Shown here: piece after piece, positions 57,383 to 64,000 of the stretch
Layout: the number at the start of each line of letters is the position of its first letter
How positions within the stretch are numbered: position 1 is the stretch's first letter
Assembly (NCBI GenBank): GCA_050331115.1
Contig: JBHJHD010000029.1
Coordinates: forward strand, 1 to 64,000
DNA from: JBCCAG01 sp050331115
GTDB lineage: Bacteria > Cyanobacteriota > Cyanobacteriia > CAKZMO01
Reading direction: 5' to 3'
Length of the DNA stretch: 64,000 nt
The notes under the pieces: model-generated
Seen by the model: the letters and a program-made list of their open reading frames with translations, nothing else
Database searches by the model: none
Told to the model about the DNA's origin: nothing
Made by a program: the position numbers and the translations under genes

Positions 57383-57677
57383 ATTTACCGAGCGCGACCT
57401 GCCGGACATTGTTCGTCGTCCCCTGGTCACCGAGAAGGCCACCATAGCCCTTGAGGACAACAAGTACCTGTTCGAGGTTGATCCTAGGGCCTCCAAGTCC
57501 GACATCAAGGCGGCCATCGAGTCTCTATTTGACGTCACGGTGGTTAAGATTAACACCCAGAATCCACCCTACAAAACTCGCCGCATGGGGCGGTTCGTGG
57601 GCCGTAAGCCCCACTACAAAAAGGCAACGGTTACCCTTGCCTCTGGGGATTCAATTATGTTGTTCCCCGACGTTTAA
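57375..57677 (+). CDS. rplW: 50S ribosomal protein L23
   Basis: 100 residues: VRRPLVTEKATIALEDNKYL, FEVDPRASKSDIKAAIESLF and VTVVKINTQNPPYKTRRMGR. L23 sits at the tunnel exit and is the docking site for trigger factor and SRP. Overlaps the rplD end by 8 bp. Confidence 0.97.
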   Translation: MPRFTERDLPDIVRRPLVTEKATIALEDNKYLFEVDPRASKSDIKAAIESLFDVTVVKINTQNPPYKTRRMGRFVGRKPHYKKATVTLASGDSIMLFPDV

Positions 57678-57746
57678 AGCCCTCACAGGCTTTTGCTAGG
57701 CGCTTCGAGACGCACTTATTTAGTAGTCAAGTCACCAACGGTAATC

Positions 57747-58610
57747 ATGGGAATTCGCTCTTTCCGACCCTACACACCTGGAACAAGAGAACGGGTAATC
57801 TCAGACTTTTCTGAGCTTACGCGCGATAAGCCAGAAAAGTCTCTGGTCAAGCGGGTACACCGCGCCAAAGGCCGAAATAACCGTGGTGTGATCACCTGTC
57901 GGCACCGAGGCGGGGGGCACAAGCGGCTCTATCGCATGATCGACTTCCGCCGCAACAAGCACAATATCCCTGCAGAGGTGCTCTCAATTGAGTATGACCC
58001 AAACCGTAATGCGCGCATTTCCCTTGTGCAGTATGGCGATGGCGAAAAGCGCTACATTCTCTATCCCGAGAATCTGACGGTAGGCGCAACAATTGTCTCA
58101 GGTCCAAACGCGCCGTTCGAGGTGGGCAACGCGCTTCCCCTAGGCAATATTCCCCTTGGTACGCTGGTTCACAATGTAGAGCTTTACCCTGGTCGGGGTG
58201 GGCAAATGGTTCGCTCGGCGGGTGCCTCCGCGCAGGTTGTCGCTAAAGAGGGTGACCTAGTGACCCTGAAGATGCCGTCTTCAGAAGTGCGCCTTATTCG
58301 ACGCGAGTGCTACGCCACCATCGGTTCGGTGGGCAATGCGGAGATGCGCAACATGAGCCTGGGCAAGGCCGGCCGCAAGCGCTGGCTGGGCCGCCGTCCG
58401 GAGGTGCGCGGCAGCGTCATGAACCCGGTCGACCACCCCCACGGCGGCGGTGAGGGCCGGGCCCCTATTGGTCGAAGCCATCCCGTGACGCCCTGGGGTA
58501 AGCCTGCTTTAGGTAAGAAGACCCGCAAGAAGAAAAAGCAGAGTGACGCGATGATTGTCCGCCGTCGTCGTCGTCTGTCGAAGCGGGGACGTGGCGGGCG
58601 GAACGCTTAA
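57747..58610 (+). CDS. rplB: 50S ribosomal protein L2
   Basis: 287 residues starting MGIRSFRPYTPGTRERVISD; RAKGRNNRGVITCRHRGGGH and the essential C-terminal region NPVDHPHGGGEGRAPIGRSH, which holds the conserved His at the peptidyl transferase centre. ATG 57747 is the family start, although the frame is open to 57693. Confidence 0.97.
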   Translation: MGIRSFRPYTPGTRERVISDFSELTRDKPEKSLVKRVHRAKGRNNRGVITCRHRGGGHKRLYRMIDFRRNKHNIPAEVLSIEYDPNRNARISLVQYGDGEKRYILYPENLTVGATIVSGPNAPFEVGNALPLGNIPLGTLVHNVELYPGRGGQMVRSAGASAQVVAKEGDLVTLKMPSSEVRLIRRECYATIGSVGNAEMRNMSLGKAGRKRWLGRRPEVRGSVMNPVDHPHGGGEGRAPIGRSHPVTPWGKPALGKKTRKKKKQSDAMIVRRRRRLSKRGRGGRNA

Positions 58611-58664
58611 CGGTACCTGCCTGAATGAATTAGTCCGGAGTCGTTGTTATCTGAGGTCGACGTT

Positions 58665-58943
58665 ATGTCTCGCTCCCTAAAAAAAGGTCCATTCATCGCT
58701 GATCACCTGCTCAGCAAAATTGAGGCGCTCAACGCAAAAGGAGACAAGCAGGTGATCAAAACCTGGTCTCGAGCCTCCACTATTTTGCCCCAGATGATCG
58801 GTCACACCATTGCCGTTCACAACGGGCGTCAGCACGTGCCGGTGTTTATCACTGAGCAGATGGTAGGACACAAGCTAGGAGAGTTTGCGCCAACGCGGAC
58901 ATTTCGAGGACATGCTAAGAGCGATAAGAAAGCGCGGCGCTAG
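58665..58943 (+). CDS. rpsS: 30S ribosomal protein S19
   Basis: 92 residues: MSRSLKKGPFIADHLLSKIE, KTWSRASTILPQMIGHTIAV and KLGEFAPTRTFRGHAKSDKK. Normal length; binds the 30S head. ATG 58665 is chosen over an upstream in-frame start at 58644 because it matches the family. Confidence 0.97.
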   Translation: MSRSLKKGPFIADHLLSKIEALNAKGDKQVIKTWSRASTILPQMIGHTIAVHNGRQHVPVFITEQMVGHKLGEFAPTRTFRGHAKSDKKARR

Positions 58944-59009
58944 GCGTGCTGCAGTAGTGACCCGATAGGTCCCAACCGATTAGTGGGCTAGATCAATAGG
59001 AGAAAGTTG

Positions 59010-59369
59010 ATGGCTGTAGGTACAAGTAATGACGTAAAGGCGACGGCTCGCTACATTCGGATGTCGCCCCACAAGGCGCGCCGCGTGCTCGATCAGATTC
59101 GCGGACGCAGCTATCGGGAAGCGCTAATTGTTCTGGAGTTCATGCCATACCGGGCGTGCGACCCCATTTTGAAGGTGCTGCGCTCAGCCGTTGCCAATGC
59201 CGAGCACAATGAGGGGCTCGATCCAAGGACGCTGGTTGTAAGCCAGGCCTACGCCGACCAGGGGGCAGTCCTTAAGCGCTATCGGCCCCGCGCCCAGGGT
59301 CGCGCCTTCCAAATTCGCAAGCCCACGTGCCACATCACGATTGCGGTGGCCCCGGGTGAAGACGAGTAG
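59010..59369 (+). CDS. rplV: 50S ribosomal protein L22
   Basis: 119 residues: VKATARYIRMSPHKARRVLD, QIRGRSYREALIVLEFMPYR and the loop RYRPRAQGRAFQIRKPTCHI that lines the exit tunnel. AGGAGA at 58998-59003 gives good spacing to ATG 59010. Confidence 0.97.
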   Translation: MAVGTSNDVKATARYIRMSPHKARRVLDQIRGRSYREALIVLEFMPYRACDPILKVLRSAVANAEHNEGLDPRTLVVSQAYADQGAVLKRYRPRAQGRAFQIRKPTCHITIAVAPGEDE

Positions 59370-59420
59370 CCCGCTGGGCGATCGCCGCTAGCCCCAAGGT
59401 TAGAGCCGCTGCCGAGATGA

Positions 59421-59456
59421 GTGCCGAAGATAGATGACCAGTGCCGAAGACCAGTA
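59421..59456 (+). repeat. 20-bp period duplication in the rplV-rpsC spacer
   Basis: An 11-bp core, AGTGCCGAAGA, occurs at 59420-59430 and again at 59440-59450, within longer similar flanks (GATG/GACC before it). Period 20 bp. Confidence 0.75.
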
Positions 59457-59500
59457 CAGAACTATAGCCAGACCGTAGCCGTAGAACGAGAGAGCATACT

Positions 59501-60241
59501 GTGGGACAGAAAATTCACCCAATCGGATTCCGCCTCGGCATTACCCAAGAGCATCGCTCGAAATGGTTCGCCGACACCAACCGCTATCCTGAGCTGCTGC
59601 AGGAAGATCACAAAATTCGTGAGTATATCCAGACCACGAATCCCTTCTCTAACGCCGGCATCTCTGAGATATATATCGAGCGCAAAGCCGACCAGATCGA
59701 TCTAGAAATTCGCACGGCGCGACCTGGCGTTATTGTTGGTCGGGGTGGCTCCGGTATTGATCAGCTTCGTACGGGGCTGCAGCAGGCGCTTGGTGATAGC
59801 GATCGCCAGATTCGTATCAACGTGGTGGAAGTGGCCCGAGTTGATGCAGACGCTGCGCTAATTGCGGAGTACATCATTCAGCAGCTAGAGCGTCGGGTTT
59901 CGTTTCGCCGGGTGGTTCGGCAAGTGATTCAGCGGGCAGAGCGGGCCGGCGTTGAGGGCATCAAAATTCAAATCAGCGGCCGCTTGAACGGCGCAGAGAT
60001 TGCCCGAACCGAGTATACCCGCGAGGGCAAGGTGCCCCTGCATACGCTGCGGGCCGACATTGACTACTCTTACAAGACCGCTCAAACCATCTACGGTGTT
60101 ATCGGCGTCAAGATTTGGGTCTTTAGGGGCGAAATCGTGCCTGGTCAAGAGAGCGCCAACACGTCTTCAGATGCCCAGCCCAGACGCCGCCAGCAGCAGC
60201 GTCGCCGCCAGCAGTTTGAAGACCGCTCTAACGAAGGCTAA
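59501..60241 (+). CDS. rpsC: 30S ribosomal protein S3
   Basis: 246 residues from a GTG start: GQKIHPIGFRLGITQEHRSK, the KH domain (RPGVIVGRGGSGIDQLRTGL) and the C-terminal domain (QISGRLNGAEIARTEYTREG). The last ~30 residues form a Gln/Arg-rich tail (RRRQQQRRRQQFEDRSNEG) of the sort seen in cyanobacteria. S3 lies at the mRNA entry of the 30S subunit. Confidence 0.97.
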   Translation: MGQKIHPIGFRLGITQEHRSKWFADTNRYPELLQEDHKIREYIQTTNPFSNAGISEIYIERKADQIDLEIRTARPGVIVGRGGSGIDQLRTGLQQALGDSDRQIRINVVEVARVDADAALIAEYIIQQLERRVSFRRVVRQVIQRAERAGVEGIKIQISGRLNGAEIARTEYTREGKVPLHTLRADIDYSYKTAQTIYGVIGVKIWVFRGEIVPGQESANTSSDAQPRRRQQQRRRQQFEDRSNEG

Positions 60242-60257
60242 AGCTTGGCTCTAAGAT

Positions 60258-60283
60258 TAGCCGCCCAGAGTAGCCGCCCAGAC
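60258..60283 (+). repeat. 13-bp tandem repeat in the rpsC-rplP spacer
   Basis: TAGCCGCCCAGAG (60258-60270) followed by TAGCCGCCCAGAC (60271-60283); 12 of 13 positions match. Confidence 0.93.
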
Positions 60284-60306
60284 ATCAACAGCTCAAGGAT
60301 CAACCC

Positions 60307-60729
60307 ATGCTCAGCCCTAAACGTACAAAATTCCGTAAGCAGCACCGCGGCCGCATGCGCGGCATGGCCAGTCGCGGCAACGAAATTAACTTTGGCGATT
60401 TTGCGCTGCAGGCGCTTGAACCCTCTTGGATTACGTCGCGTCAGATTGAGGCTGGCCGCCGGGCCATGACCCGCTACATTCGCCGAGGCGGCAAAATCTG
60501 GATTCGCATTTTCCCAGATAAGCCTGTGACCATGCGCCCCGCTGAGACGCGGATGGGTTCAGGTAAGGGGAACCCCGAGTTTTGGGTCGCCGTAGTAAAG
60601 CCGGGTCGAATTATGTTCGAGATTGCTGGCGTTCCCGAGTCGGTGGCTAAAGAGGCGATGCGCCTAGCGGCGTCCAAGCTGCCTATCAAGACCAAGTTTA
60701 TTGCCAGGGAATCGGCTGAGGAGTCATAG
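60307..60729 (+). CDS. rplP: 50S ribosomal protein L16
   Basis: 140 residues: MLSPKRTKFRKQHRGRMRGM, QIEAGRRAMTRYIRRGGKIW and KPVTMRPAETRMGSGKGNPE. Normal length. L16 helps place tRNA in the A site. The stop directly abuts the rpmC start codon. Confidence 0.97.
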   Translation: MLSPKRTKFRKQHRGRMRGMASRGNEINFGDFALQALEPSWITSRQIEAGRRAMTRYIRRGGKIWIRIFPDKPVTMRPAETRMGSGKGNPEFWVAVVKPGRIMFEIAGVPESVAKEAMRLAASKLPIKTKFIARESAEES

Positions 60730-60993
60730 ATGTCGCTATCTAAAGCAAGTGAGGTCCGAGAGCTGACGGACCAGGAAATCGGAGATGAAATCCTGTCGCT
60801 CAAGAAACAGCTGTTCGACCTGCGGTTTCAAAAAGGTACGCGCCGGCTAGAGCAGCCGCATCAGTTTAAGCATTTACGGCACCGGCTGGCTCAGCTGATG
60901 ACGGTTGAGCAAGAGCGGCTAGCTGTGGCAGCAGATGCTTCTGGGGCAGAGTCAGCAGAGCCGACCGTTTCATCATCTATAGAGGAGGGCTAA
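60730..60993 (+). CDS. rpmC: 50S ribosomal protein L29
   Basis: 87 residues: the two-helix core is SLKKQLFDLRFQKGTRRLEQ and FKHLRHRLAQLMTVEQER. After it come about 20 residues that are acidic and Ser/Ala-rich (DASGAESAEPTVSSSIEEG), longer than the usual L29 of 65-75 residues. Starts immediately after rplP. Confidence 0.95.
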   Translation: MSLSKASEVRELTDQEIGDEILSLKKQLFDLRFQKGTRRLEQPHQFKHLRHRLAQLMTVEQERLAVAADASGAESAEPTVSSSIEEG

Positions 60994-60996
60994 GGG

Positions 60997-61245
60997 ATGG
61001 CAGTCAAAGAGCGCATTGGCGTTGTGGTGAGCGACAAGATGGATAAAACCGTCGTCGTGGCGGTTGAGATGCGATCGCCCCACCCCAAGTACGGAAAGAT
61101 TATGGTTCGCACGAGGCGGTACAAAGCCCACGATGAGGACAACGGATGTAACATCGGCGATCGCGTCCGGATTCAGGAAACCCGTCCCCTCAGTAAGACG
61201 AAGCGGTGGGCTGTCACCGACGTCCTAGAGGCCTCTGTGCAGTAA
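60997..61245 (+). CDS. rpsQ: 30S ribosomal protein S17
   Basis: 82 residues: MAVKERIGVVVSDKMDKTVV, HPKYGKIMVRTRRYKAHDED and NIGDRVRIQETRPLSKTKRW. Complete OB-fold protein of normal length that binds 16S rRNA early in assembly. Three bases after rpmC. Confidence 0.97.
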   Translation: MAVKERIGVVVSDKMDKTVVVAVEMRSPHPKYGKIMVRTRRYKAHDEDNGCNIGDRVRIQETRPLSKTKRWAVTDVLEASVQ

Positions 61246-61289
61246 CCCTATAGCGATCTGCTCATTTACTTTATTTCAGGAGATTAGCC

Positions 61290-61655
61290 GTGATTCAGCA
61301 AGAGTCGTACCTCAACGTAGCGGACAATAGCGGTGCCCGCAAGCTCATGTGCATCCGCGTTCTGGGCGGCAACCGTCGCTACGCCGGTATCGGCGATGTG
61401 GTGATCGCTGTGGTCAAAGATGCGCTGCCCAATATGGCCATTAAGAAGTCTGACGTGGTGCGCGCCGTAATCGTCAGAACAAAGAAGGGGCTGCGGCGAG
61501 AAAGTGGTATGAGTATCCGCTTTGATGACAATGCAGCGGTAGTCATTAATCCTGAAGGCAATCCCAGAGGCACTCGCGTGTTTGGCCCAGTCGCGCGCGA
61601 GCTGCGTGAGAAAAACTTCACTAAAATTGTCTCTCTAGCGCCAGAGGTTCTCTAA
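61290..61655 (+). CDS. rplN: 50S ribosomal protein L14
   Basis: 121 residues from a GTG start preceded by CAGGAG: MIQQESYLNVADNSGARKLM, VVRAVIVRTKKGLRRESGMS and NPRGTRVFGPVARELREKNF. Normal length. One base separates its stop from rplX. Confidence 0.97.
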   Translation: MIQQESYLNVADNSGARKLMCIRVLGGNRRYAGIGDVVIAVVKDALPNMAIKKSDVVRAVIVRTKKGLRRESGMSIRFDDNAAVVINPEGNPRGTRVFGPVARELREKNFTKIVSLAPEVL

Positions 61656-61656
61656 C

Positions 61657-61998
61657 ATGGCTCAACAGCAGCATCGATATAAAATGCACGTCAGAAGCGG
61701 CGACACGGTCCAGATTATTTCGGGGCGCGAGAAAGGCAAGGTTGGCGAGGTGATGCAGGTGTTGCCCAAGACCAGCCAAGTCATTGTCAAAAGCATCAAC
61801 ATGCGCACGAAGCACGTCAAGCCCCAGCAGGAGGGCGAGTCTGGCCAAATCACCACCTACGAAGCGCCGATCCACAGCTCCAACGTAATGCTTTATTCCA
61901 AGAAGGAAAAAGTGGCGAGCCGGGTGTGCTACACCGTCAACAGCGAGGGCCGGAAGGTTCGCATGCTCAAGAAGACGGGAGAGGTGCTAGACGCCTAG
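61657..61998 (+). CDS. rplX: 50S ribosomal protein L24
   Basis: 113 residues with the KOW motif VQIISGREKGKVGEVMQVLP, VIVKSINMRTKHVKPQQEGE and the C-terminal VASRVCYTVNSEGRKVRMLK. L24 is one of the first proteins to bind 23S rRNA. Confidence 0.97.
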   Translation: MAQQQHRYKMHVRSGDTVQIISGREKGKVGEVMQVLPKTSQVIVKSINMRTKHVKPQQEGESGQITTYEAPIHSSNVMLYSKKEKVASRVCYTVNSEGRKVRMLKKTGEVLDA

Positions 61999-62084
61999 CC
62001 CTTAAATACCCAGCCTCCAGAGCCCGTAAAATCTAATCTCGTTTCTGACCAAGCCCAGAAACTTATCAAAAGGTAGCAAAAACA

Positions 62085-62642
62085 ATGGCAACAGCAACAA
62101 CACCGCGTCTCAAGACGCTCTACCAAGACACCATCGTGCCCAAGCTGATGGAGCAGTTTCAGTACACCAACATCCATCAGGTGCCCAAGCCCGTTAAGGT
62201 GAACGTCAACCGGGGGCTGGGTGAAGCGTCTCAGAACGCTAAGGCGCTAGAGGCTTCAGTCGCTGAGATTGCCCTGATCACGGGGCAGAAGCCGGTGGTC
62301 ACCCGGGCTAAAAAGGCGATCGCCGCCTTCAAAATCCGCCAAGGGATGCCTGTCGGCGTCATGGTTACCCTGCGTGGGGAGCGCATGTATGCGTTTCTCG
62401 ATCGCTTCATCAACTTGGCGCTGCCCAGAATTCGAGATTTTCGGGGCGTGAGTCCTAACAGCTTTGACGGCCGAGGCAATTACACCATTGGCGTCAGGGA
62501 GCAATTGATTTTTCCTGAAGTTGAGTACGACAGCATTGACCAGATTAGGGGTATGGACATTTCCATCATTACGACAGCACGGGCTGACGAGGAAGGGCGC
62601 GCCCTTCTTAAGGAAATGGGTATGCCCTTTCGCGAAAAGTAA
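62085..62642 (+). CDS. rplE: 50S ribosomal protein L5
   Basis: 185 residues: LKTLYQDTIVPKLMEQFQYT, ALITGQKPVVTRAKKAIAAF and VTLRGERMYAFLDRFINLAL, ending DEEGRALLKEMGMPFREK. Binds 5S rRNA. It is followed directly by rpsH; rpsN, between them in many bacteria, is absent, as is usual in cyanobacteria. Confidence 0.97.
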   Translation: MATATTPRLKTLYQDTIVPKLMEQFQYTNIHQVPKPVKVNVNRGLGEASQNAKALEASVAEIALITGQKPVVTRAKKAIAAFKIRQGMPVGVMVTLRGERMYAFLDRFINLALPRIRDFRGVSPNSFDGRGNYTIGVREQLIFPEVEYDSIDQIRGMDISIITTARADEEGRALLKEMGMPFREK

Positions 62643-62668
62643 TTGAGATTTCAGACGAAGAGGAAGCT

Positions 62669-63070
62669 ATGGCGTCCAACGATACGATTTCAGACATGCT
62701 GACGCGAATCCGAAATGCTAGCCTAGCGCGGCATCAGGAAACGCAGGTTCCATCCACGCGAATGACCCGAAACATCGCCAAGGTGCTTCGGGACGAAGGA
62801 TTTATTGTTGACTTTAGCGAAGTTGGCGACATTCCCAAGCGCCAGCTCGTCATTTCCTTGAAATACAAGGGTAAGAGTCGACAGCCCATTATCCGGAAAC
62901 TGCGTCGCATCAGCAAGCCTGGTCTTCGGGTTTATTCTGGTCGGCGTGATTTGCCTAGAGTCCTTGGTGGCGTTGGCGTTGCCATCATCTCCACATCTCA
63001 AGGCATCATGACGGATCGTGAGGCTCGTCGTCAGGGCGTGGGCGGTGAAGTTCTCTGCTACGTCTGGTAA
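62669..63070 (+). CDS. rpsH: 30S ribosomal protein S8
   Basis: 133 residues: NDTISDMLTRIRNASLARHQ, VPSTRMTRNIAKVLRDEGFI and LGGVGVAIISTSQGIMTDRE ending GGEVLCYVW. AGAGGAAG precedes ATG. In other bacteria S8 represses the spc region by binding mRNA; no such site was identified here. Confidence 0.97.
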   Translation: MASNDTISDMLTRIRNASLARHQETQVPSTRMTRNIAKVLRDEGFIVDFSEVGDIPKRQLVISLKYKGKSRQPIIRKLRRISKPGLRVYSGRRDLPRVLGGVGVAIISTSQGIMTDREARRQGVGGEVLCYVW

Positions 63071-63162
63071 CTCAACGCTTTGATTTAAGACTGCTCATGC
63101 GCATCACCGACGTTTGAAACAGATGAGTGTCACCCTACGAGAACTATTAGGAGAACCCAACT

Positions 63163-63702
63163 ATGTCCCGAATTGGTAAGCGCCCTATCCCAGTGCCCGC
63201 TAAGGTTACGGTTTCAATAGCTGGGCAAGAGGTCGTTGTTAAAGGCCCTAAAGGCGAGCTTTCCCGCGTTCTTCCTGCCGAAATCGAAGTGGCTCAGGAG
63301 GGAGAAGAAGTATTGGTAAACCGCCGCGACGAGTCCCGAAATGCTCGTCAGCGCCATGGCCTCTGTCGCACGTTAGTTGCCAACATGATAGAGGGGGTTT
63401 CTCAAGGCTTTCAAAAGCGGCTTGAGCTTCAGGGCGTGGGCTATCGGGCTCAGGTGCAGGGCAGTAACTTGGTTCTCAACGTAGGGTACAGTAACCCGGT
63501 TCAAATTACGCCGCCACAGGGAATTCAGTTTGCCGTTGAGGCGAATACTAACGTGTCGGTGACCGGTATTGACAAGGAAGAGGTGGGAAACACCGCCGCT
63601 CGCATTCGGGCTGTCCGTCCGCCCGAGCCTTACAAGGGCAAAGGGATTCGGTACGCCGGAGAAATGGTTAGACGTAAGGCAGGCAAGGCAGGTAAGAAGT
63701 AA
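63163..63702 (+). CDS. rplF: 50S ribosomal protein L6
   Basis: 179 residues: MSRIGKRPIPVPAKVTVSIA, LVANMIEGVSQGFQKRLELQ and the C-terminal RPPEPYKGKGIRYAGEMVRR. Good AGGAG ribosome-binding site. Two bases separate it from rplR. Confidence 0.97.
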   Translation: MSRIGKRPIPVPAKVTVSIAGQEVVVKGPKGELSRVLPAEIEVAQEGEEVLVNRRDESRNARQRHGLCRTLVANMIEGVSQGFQKRLELQGVGYRAQVQGSNLVLNVGYSNPVQITPPQGIQFAVEANTNVSVTGIDKEEVGNTAARIRAVRPPEPYKGKGIRYAGEMVRRKAGKAGKK

Positions 63703-63704
63703 TC

Positions 63705-64000
63705 ATGAAAACCAGTCGCAAACAAGCAACTCGGCGGCGTCACGCTCGCATCCGCCGCAAAATGATTGGCACGGCAGAGCAACCGCGCCTGTCTGTCTTT
63801 CGGTCCAACCAGCATATCTATGCCCAGGTGATAGACGACGTCAGCCAGACCACCCTCACCGCAGCATCAACTTTAGACCCCGACCTAAAGGCGTCTTTGG
63901 AAGATACCTCTACCTGCGAAGCTTCAACCCAAGTTGGCCGGTTAGTGGCTGAGCGGGCGAAGGAGCACGGCATCACTAAGGTGGTCTTCGATCGGGGCGG
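63705..64000 (+). CDS. rplR: 50S ribosomal protein L18, 5' part
   Basis: 98 codons before the window ends: MKTSRKQATRRRHARIRRKM, AEQPRLSVFRSNQHIYAQVI and VGRLVAERAKEHGITKVVFD. About 20 residues are missing. L18 binds 5S rRNA. rpsE would be expected next, outside the window. Confidence 0.95.
   Translation, partial: MKTSRKQATRRRHARIRRKMIGTAEQPRLSVFRSNQHIYAQVIDDVSQTTLTAASTLDPDLKASLEDTSTCEASTQVGRLVAERAKEHGITKVVFDRG

Overview
This window is chromosomal DNA of a cyanobacterium. Evidence: photosystem I subunit PsaL, the cyanobacterial/chloroplast NDH-1 subunit NdhN, Ycf23, cyanobacterial GlgC, families essentially confined to cyanobacteria (DUF3288, DUF3155), a ribosomal operon in cyanobacterial order, and very many copies of the HIP1 octamer GCGATCGC. 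The DNA is GC-rich, which suggests a high-GC filamentous or Leptolyngbya/Phormidium-like lineage; that lineage call is inference only. About 70 protein genes, two tRNAs (one with anticodon CAU, one Ser-CGA), the small SRP RNA and one further candidate structured RNA are supported.

Layout. 1-2.3 kb: end of an RTX calcium-binding protein, then an ECF sigma factor overlapping its anti-sigma gene. 2.3-5.8 kb: a leftward membrane operon (two-TM protein, small protein, membrane-embedded spermidine-synthase-like protein, DUF4178). 6-16 kb: a 57-residue protein, ahcY, a PEP-CTERM protein, PBP4-type DacB, an M15 peptidase with three repeats, and a J-domain protein. 16-25 kb: glgC, two acetyltransferases, a CIA30 protein, RNase PH, a DUF790 nuclease-like protein, a lone response regulator, ycf23. 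25.5-32.5 kb: SDR, candidate 6S-like RNA, lipoprotein, ParA, psaL, cytochrome P450, DedA, TetR, DUF3155. 32.7-41 kb: a histidine kinase resembling Hik2/CSK, EVE, CNNM/CorC, tRNA, pyrE, L,D-transpeptidase, beta-glucosidase, SRP RNA. 41-55 kb: phasin-like and Cys-rich proteins, recQ, comEC, tRNA-Ser, ABC ATPase, GH13 glucosidase, orphan TRAP-type binding protein, an eroded transposase, amt with a candidate NtcA promoter, 1-Cys peroxiredoxin, ndhN. 56-64 kb: rplC-D-W-B-rpsS-rplV-rpsC-rplP-rpmC-rpsQ-rplN-X-E-rpsH-rplF-rplR, running off the end; rpsJ does not head the cluster and rpsN is not between rplE and rpsH.

Most of the window is ordinary core genome with small operons on both strands. Links that can be read directly: sigma/anti-sigma (4-bp overlap), the SpeE-like/DUF4178 operon, pyrE next to the L,D-transpeptidase (5-bp gap), the phasin-like/Cys-protein pair, and the ribosomal operon.

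The most unusual signal is not a gene. More than twenty loci carry 2-5 tandem copies of a 12-20 bp unit, all with different sequences. Several straddle or directly follow a stop codon; those in spacers have periods of 13-20 bp, those inside genes have periods divisible by three. Two further items merit attention: a diverged pair of about 100-bp elements 20 kb apart, each ending in the same palindrome (perfect over 32 bp in one copy), and a structured, terminator-bounded RNA candidate at 26.3-26.6 kb.
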